Shown here: positions 60,304 to 64,000 of the stretch, piece after piece
How positions within the stretch are numbered: position 1 is the stretch's first letter
Layout: each line of letters opens with the position of its first letter
DNA from: Opitutus sp.
GTDB taxonomy: Bacteria; Verrucomicrobiota; Verrucomicrobiia; Opitutales; Opitutaceae
DNA length: 64,000 bases
Assembly: GCA_013821985.1 (NCBI GenBank)
Contig: PNJQ01000010.1
Span: 1-64,000, forward strand
Direction of reading: 5' to 3'
Notes under the pieces: model-generated
Database searches by the model: none
The model's input: the letters and a program-made list of their open reading frames with translations, nothing else
Told to the model about the DNA's origin: nothing
Made by a program: the position numbers and the translations under genes

Positions 60304-61491
60304 TTGCCCGCGTTGAGTCACACGGCATCAGTTCGAGGCGTAGCGGCATTGGCCGCGCCGCCGGGCCAGTCTGCGCTGCTGAATTTGCATCGCGCGCTGG
60401 AGTTCGATGAGTTGTGGGGCGCGTTGCAGGGCTTGTTCGAGGAACTCGTGCCGCACGACACGCTGGTGATGTCGGTCAATTACCTCGATTGGAAGAAGGA
60501 GACTTCGACCAAACGTTTCTCGTCGGAGAAATCGCGCCGGCCGCACGACAACGAGGCGGACCGGCTCGTGGCACTCGAGGGGCGCTCGTTCTTCCAGCCG
60601 TTTCTCGATCTGCACACCGGGATCGGCGCCTACCAGCACAGCCAGCTCGTGTCCGATCCGCGCAAGATCGACCGCACGCCGTATTACCGGCGCTACATGC
60701 GCCACTACGACTGGCGCTACTCGGCGCACCTGTTGTTCTGGCACGGGCGCGGCGTCGAAACGTCCTTCGCGCTCCGCCGTCGCGGCGATCAGGGTGACTT
60801 CACCCCGCACGAAATGGACGTGCTCAACGCCGTGCACCCGCACATCAAGGTCGCGTTCGATCGCATGAAGACGTTCGAGCAGGAGCGGCAGCGCCGGCGC
60901 TTGCTCGAAGGTTTTTATCGGGCGAAGCCTGATGCGGTGCTGTTTCTCGATTGGAATCTCGAGCCGATCTACGTCTCGCAGGACGCGCTCGCACTGTGCG
61001 CCGCCTGGAATTTGGGCCACGAGCGCGCGCGCAATTACACGCCGCAGGCCGTGTTCGCGATCCCGCCGGAAATTCACGCGGCCTGTGACGAGCTCCGGCG
61101 CGAGTGGCAATCCCGCCCGCCCGGCTCGCTCGCCGTCGAAGGCAACGCCCCCACCCGGCAAGTGATCGCCCCAGAGATCGGACATGAGGCGCTTGTTTCG
61201 CTGCGTCCGGAAAAAGGCGGCACGCTCATCAAGCCGGTTTTTGTCGTGCGCCTGCGGGTGAGCGCATCGGTTGGGACGCCAGCGTTGCACGAGGAATCCT
61301 CCGACCGCCTGCTGCATCAGCTCTCTCCGTCGGAACGCGAACTCGCCCAACTCGTCTGCGCCGGCCTGACGAACAAGGAAATCGCGGCGCAGCTTCGGAA
61401 GACCGAGGGCAGCGTGAAAGTGCAGCTCAGCGGCGTGTTCCAAAAACTGCGCGTGAACAGCCGCGCGAAACTAATCGTCGCGCTGCGTTGA
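60304..61491 (+). CDS. LuxR-family transcriptional regulator with N-terminal sensor-like region
   Basis: 395 residues: a non-receiver N-terminal region of about 330 residues (YYRRYMRHYDWRYSAHLL, ALRRRGDQGDFTPHEMDVL), reminiscent of GAF/PAS-like sensor parts but not named with confidence, followed by a LuxR HTH (about 338-393, LSPSERELAQLVCAGLTNKE, VKVQLSGVFQKLRV). It faces away from the TonB-receptor operon, whose last two genes encode HTH domains alike to its own. The TTG start at 60304 is uncertain. Confidence 0.85.
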   Translation: MPALSHTASVRGVAALAAPPGQSALLNLHRALEFDELWGALQGLFEELVPHDTLVMSVNYLDWKKETSTKRFSSEKSRRPHDNEADRLVALEGRSFFQPFLDLHTGIGAYQHSQLVSDPRKIDRTPYYRRYMRHYDWRYSAHLLFWHGRGVETSFALRRRGDQGDFTPHEMDVLNAVHPHIKVAFDRMKTFEQERQRRRLLEGFYRAKPDAVLFLDWNLEPIYVSQDALALCAAWNLGHERARNYTPQAVFAIPPEIHAACDELRREWQSRPPGSLAVEGNAPTRQVIAPEIGHEALVSLRPEKGGTLIKPVFVVRLRVSASVGTPALHEESSDRLLHQLSPSERELAQLVCAGLTNKEIAAQLRKTEGSVKVQLSGVFQKLRVNSRAKLIVALR

Positions 61492-61591
61492 GCCGGGCGG
61501 AAGCGGGAGACGAGGAAGCGGGAGACGAGGGAGCGCCGCGAGCCGCCCCCGCAGGGTTGCGCGCCACGGAACAGCGTGCTCCACTCCGCTC

Positions 61592-62776
61592 GTGCCGGAC
61601 CTGCCCCCGTCCTCCTCCTCCCCGCTCGGTGACGCGCTCGCGGCTGACGCCGTCGTGGCGCAGGCCACGGATTCGCCCGGCCACCACGGCCCGGTGCACA
61701 CGCATTGCGAAAACTGCGGCACGAAACTCGACGGTCCCTTCTGCCACAAGTGCGGCCAGCACGACTTCGATGTGCACCGCTCGTTTGGACACATGTTCCT
61801 CGAGGCGCTGGAGAACATTTTCCACTTCGATGGCAAATTTTTCACCAACCTCGTTACGCTGCTCTTCCGCCCCGGCCGGCTGACCGCCGCGTTCAATGCC
61901 GGCAAGCGCGCGTCCCAGGTCCCGCCGTTCCGCCTCTATATCTTCACCGCGTTCTTTTTCTTCTTCTACGTTTTCAGCACGACGAAGACGCCGGACTTGG
62001 TGAAGATGGACCTGTCACCGGACCGGGCGTTGAATGCGGGACTCACGATCGACGGCCAACCCGCGACGCTGGAGCAGGTCCTCAAGGCGCGCAACGATCC
62101 GGTCTACGCCGAGGAGTTGAAGCGCAAACTCGCCGCCGATCTCGCCCAACGCGGCGCGGACGCAGCGGAGCAAGGGAAGCACGACTCGCGTGCCGTGGAC
62201 CGGCTGCGCGAGTTCAGTGATAAACTCGCCGCCGAAGCGCGCGCCAAGCGGGCGGCCGAGGCGAACCAGCCGCACCTGAGCATCAAGCCGCTGGACAAAC
62301 CCGCCGCCGAGCAGACCGACCTCGAAAGGTGGCTGGAGGAGCGGGGCCGCCACGCCATGGATCCGGAGGTGCAGCGCGAAATCGCCCACGCGTTCATCGT
62401 CGCCCTGCCGAAGATGATGCTGTTCTGCCTGCCGTTCTTCGCGCTCTACACCCGCGTTCTCTTCCGCAAATCCGGCCAAGTCTATTTGCAGCATCTCATC
62501 ACCGCGCTGCATTTCCACACGTTCATCTTTTTGTGGGTGATGTTCCGCGACGGCTGGGTGTTCCTTGCGCGATTCGCCGGAATCGGACTGCAAGGCTGGG
62601 TGCAGCTGGCGTGCAACGCCTGGCTTGCCGTCTATCCGCTGCTCATGTTGCGCCGCCTCTTCGCGAATTCGTGGCCATGGACGTTCGCAAAGACCTTCAC
62701 GCTCGCCCTCTGTTATGTTGTGACGCTCGGAGCGGCGTTTTTCGTAACGGCGATCATTTTGTTCGTCCTGCTGTGA
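61592..62776 (+). CDS. DUF3667-type zinc-ribbon membrane protein
   Basis: 394 residues: an N-terminal zinc ribbon CENCGTKLDGPFCHKCGQ (Cys39, 42, 51, 54), then FEALENIFHFDGKF-like LEALENIFHFDGKFFTNL, an internal charged coiled region, and about five membrane segments in the C-terminal half (LPKMMLFCLPFFALYTRVLF and onward). The architecture matches DUF3667, of unknown function. GTG at 61592 is used as the start. The coiled region between membrane parts is longer than I would expect. Confidence 0.82.
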   Translation: MPDLPPSSSSPLGDALAADAVVAQATDSPGHHGPVHTHCENCGTKLDGPFCHKCGQHDFDVHRSFGHMFLEALENIFHFDGKFFTNLVTLLFRPGRLTAAFNAGKRASQVPPFRLYIFTAFFFFFYVFSTTKTPDLVKMDLSPDRALNAGLTIDGQPATLEQVLKARNDPVYAEELKRKLAADLAQRGADAAEQGKHDSRAVDRLREFSDKLAAEARAKRAAEANQPHLSIKPLDKPAAEQTDLERWLEERGRHAMDPEVQREIAHAFIVALPKMMLFCLPFFALYTRVLFRKSGQVYLQHLITALHFHTFIFLWVMFRDGWVFLARFAGIGLQGWVQLACNAWLAVYPLLMLRRLFANSWPWTFAKTFTLALCYVVTLGAAFFVTAIILFVLL

Positions 62777-62877
62777 GTCCCCATTGGTCGCGGACGGCAC
62801 GCGAGTGATGCGGCAGCCGTGGGGAAGCATCGCACCGCCGTTGCGCCGCCCTGTCTCCGTCCAAACCTTCCCCCCGC

Positions 62878-63915
62878 ATGAATGCCCTCCGCCTCGTCGC
62901 TCCGCATCAACCGCTGGAAATGCACCGCGTGCCCGTGCCGGAACCGGGTGCGGACGACGTGCTCATCCGCGTGCGCGCGGCGGGCATCTGTCATTCGGAT
63001 GCGCATTATCGCGCCGGCACGACGCGTTTCGACGAACTGCTCCCGCTCACGCTCGGTCATGAAGTCTCGGGCACGATCGAAAAGACCGGCGCCAACGTCA
63101 CGCGACTCAGCAGCGGCCAGCGCGTGTGCGTGCACTACCTCGCGACGTGCGGCACCTGCGGTTGGTGCGCGAGCGGACACGAACAATTTTGCGGCACCGG
63201 CCAGATGATCGGCCGGCACCGCGACGGCGGGTTCGCGGAATTCATGGTGATGCCCGCCGCAAGCGTGTTTCCGTTGCCGGACTCCATCTCCTTCGCGCAC
63301 GGCGCCGTGATGATGTGTTCTTCCGCGACCGCGCTGCATGCGTTGCGCAAGGCGCGGATCCAGCCGGGCGAAACCGTTGCGGTGTTCGGCATCGGCGGCC
63401 TGGGCGCGTCGGCCGTGCAACTCGCGCGCGCCCTCGGGGCAGCCAAGGTCTTCGCGGTTGATCTCAATCCCGACAAGCTGGCGCTCGCCGAGCGGTTCGA
63501 CGCACAACCGGTCAATGCCCGCAGCACCGACGCGGTGGCGGAGATCCGCCGCCTCACTGGCGGGCGCGGGGTGGATGTTGCGCTCGAGCTGATCGGTCTC
63601 CCGCAGACGATGCAGCAGGCGGTGCGCGTGCTGAACAAAATGGGCCGCGCTGCGCTGGCCGGCCTCACGCGGCAGCCGCTGGTCATCGATCCCTACTCGG
63701 AGTTGCTCTGTCCCGAGGCGGAGATCATCGGCGTGTCCGATCACCTCGGCAGCGAAATCGCCGAGCTGCTCCGTTTCGCGGCCGACGCAAAACTCGATCT
63801 CGGTCCGATCGTCACGCGCACGGTGCCGCTCGACGCTGCGGCGATCAACGGCGTGCTTGATGAACTCGAGCGCTTCGGCGGTGCGACGCGCACGGTGGTT
63901 GAACTCGGCGGCTGA
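62878..63915 (+). CDS. zinc-dependent alcohol dehydrogenase (MDR superfamily)
   Basis: 345 residues: catalytic-zinc ligands Cys38 (AGICHSDAHY) and His61-Glu62 (GHEVSG), the structural-zinc loop CGTCGWCASGHEQFC (Cys91, 94, 97, 105), and the Rossmann motif VFGIGGLGASAVQLA. The best match is the NAD-dependent alcohol dehydrogenase/threonine-dehydrogenase-like group; substrate not predictable. A symmetric terminator-like hairpin follows 1 nt after the stop codon. Confidence 0.93.
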   Translation: MNALRLVAPHQPLEMHRVPVPEPGADDVLIRVRAAGICHSDAHYRAGTTRFDELLPLTLGHEVSGTIEKTGANVTRLSSGQRVCVHYLATCGTCGWCASGHEQFCGTGQMIGRHRDGGFAEFMVMPAASVFPLPDSISFAHGAVMMCSSATALHALRKARIQPGETVAVFGIGGLGASAVQLARALGAAKVFAVDLNPDKLALAERFDAQPVNARSTDAVAEIRRLTGGRGVDVALELIGLPQTMQQAVRVLNKMGRAALAGLTRQPLVIDPYSELLCPEAEIIGVSDHLGSEIAELLRFAADAKLDLGPIVTRTVPLDAAAINGVLDELERFGGATRTVVELGG

Positions 63916-63941
63916 TTTTCCGGCGCGCGTGGGCCGGAAAA
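63916..63941. terminator. bidirectional terminator-like hairpin
   Basis: TTTTCCGGC and GCCGGAAAA form a 9-bp stem with an 8-nt loop. The A/T ends can give a U-run in either direction. It lies between the alcohol dehydrogenase gene and a probable convergent gene at the right edge. Confidence 0.65.
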
Positions 63942-63962
63942 GCCCCGGCATCGGGGACGTTG

Positions 63963-64000
63963 TCAGGCGGCGAGATTGGTGCCACGGTCGCGACAGTCTC
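63963..64000 (-). CDS. possible 3' end of a gene running off the right edge
   Basis: On the minus strand the last bases read DCRDRGTNLAA then stop (TGA, plus-strand TCA at 63963). Only about 12 codons are visible, so neither the gene nor its product can be named. The hairpin just inside supports a gene end here. Confidence 0.25.
   Translation of the reverse strand, partial: DCRDRGTNLAA

Overview
The window is about 64 kb of GC-rich bacterial chromosome with roughly 50 protein genes. I see no rRNA, tRNA, CRISPR array, integrase or transposase. It looks like a Verrucomicrobium of the Opitutaceae type. The clues are two PEP-CTERM proteins, large TonB-dependent receptors with an SPFTVSTDKDKGY-type N-terminus, a sugar-utilisation locus under a LacI-family regulator, many GTG/TTG starts with few strong Shine-Dalgarno sites, and many short palindromic repeats. 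The lineage is an inference, because no marker gene was compared.

Left part (1-9.1 kb): the end of dnaN, small membrane and thioredoxin-like proteins, gnd (6-phosphogluconate dehydrogenase), an exported peroxiredoxin-like protein, an exported RidA-like protein, and a compact de novo NAD operon nadA-nadC-nadB. Two AT-rich palindromes lie in front of nadA and over the nadC start codon.

9.1-22.5 kb is a coherent carbohydrate locus, most likely for laminarin-type beta-1,3/1,6-glucan. On the minus strand are a TonB-dependent receptor, a GPH-type symporter, a GH30 enzyme, a GH16 endoglucanase and an SSS-type symporter. Divergent on the plus strand are a LacI-type regulator and, overlapping it by 4 nt, a 1166-residue protein resembling GH94-like glycoside phosphorylases. 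The outline is surface import, endo-cleavage and branch removal, sugar uptake, then probable phosphorolysis inside the cell.

22.5-33 kb: a beta/gamma-crystallin plus DUF4214 protein, an Rnk-like transcription factor, and four diverged membrane-anchored paralogues of unknown function (415-420 aa), three of them in tandem. A relic of the 3' end of the neighbouring metallo-beta-lactamase-fold gene lies among them and records a segmental duplication. gmk, a membrane protein and miaB follow; the first 11 codons of miaB are duplicated upstream.

33-51 kb is mostly housekeeping and orphan genes: lytic transglycosylase, NarL-type regulator, PEP-CTERM protein, rlmN, a TIGR01777 epimerase, MarC, a serine hydrolase, an M20 peptidase, a TauE-type permease, a hybrid histidine kinase, an RmlD-like reductase, a lipoate-ligase-family protein and an S9 peptidase. 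51-55.7 kb has a second PEP-CTERM protein and two RNA methyltransferase genes.

The most unusual signal concerns short palindromic repeats. A 49-nt element is present in frame inside both the RlmD-like and the TrmH-like gene, in opposite orientation to the reading frames. rlmN carries another palindrome inside a non-family insertion. The RlmD-like gene carries several more repeat-like inserts. Elsewhere there are REP-like pairs, one of which supplies a stop codon, and long imperfect inverted repeats built from CACGGAT-type units.

Right part (55.7-64 kb): a probable operon TonB receptor - TlpA-like thioredoxin - two stand-alone LuxR-type HTH proteins, with a larger LuxR-type regulator transcribed divergently. 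A DUF3667-type membrane protein and a zinc alcohol dehydrogenase follow.
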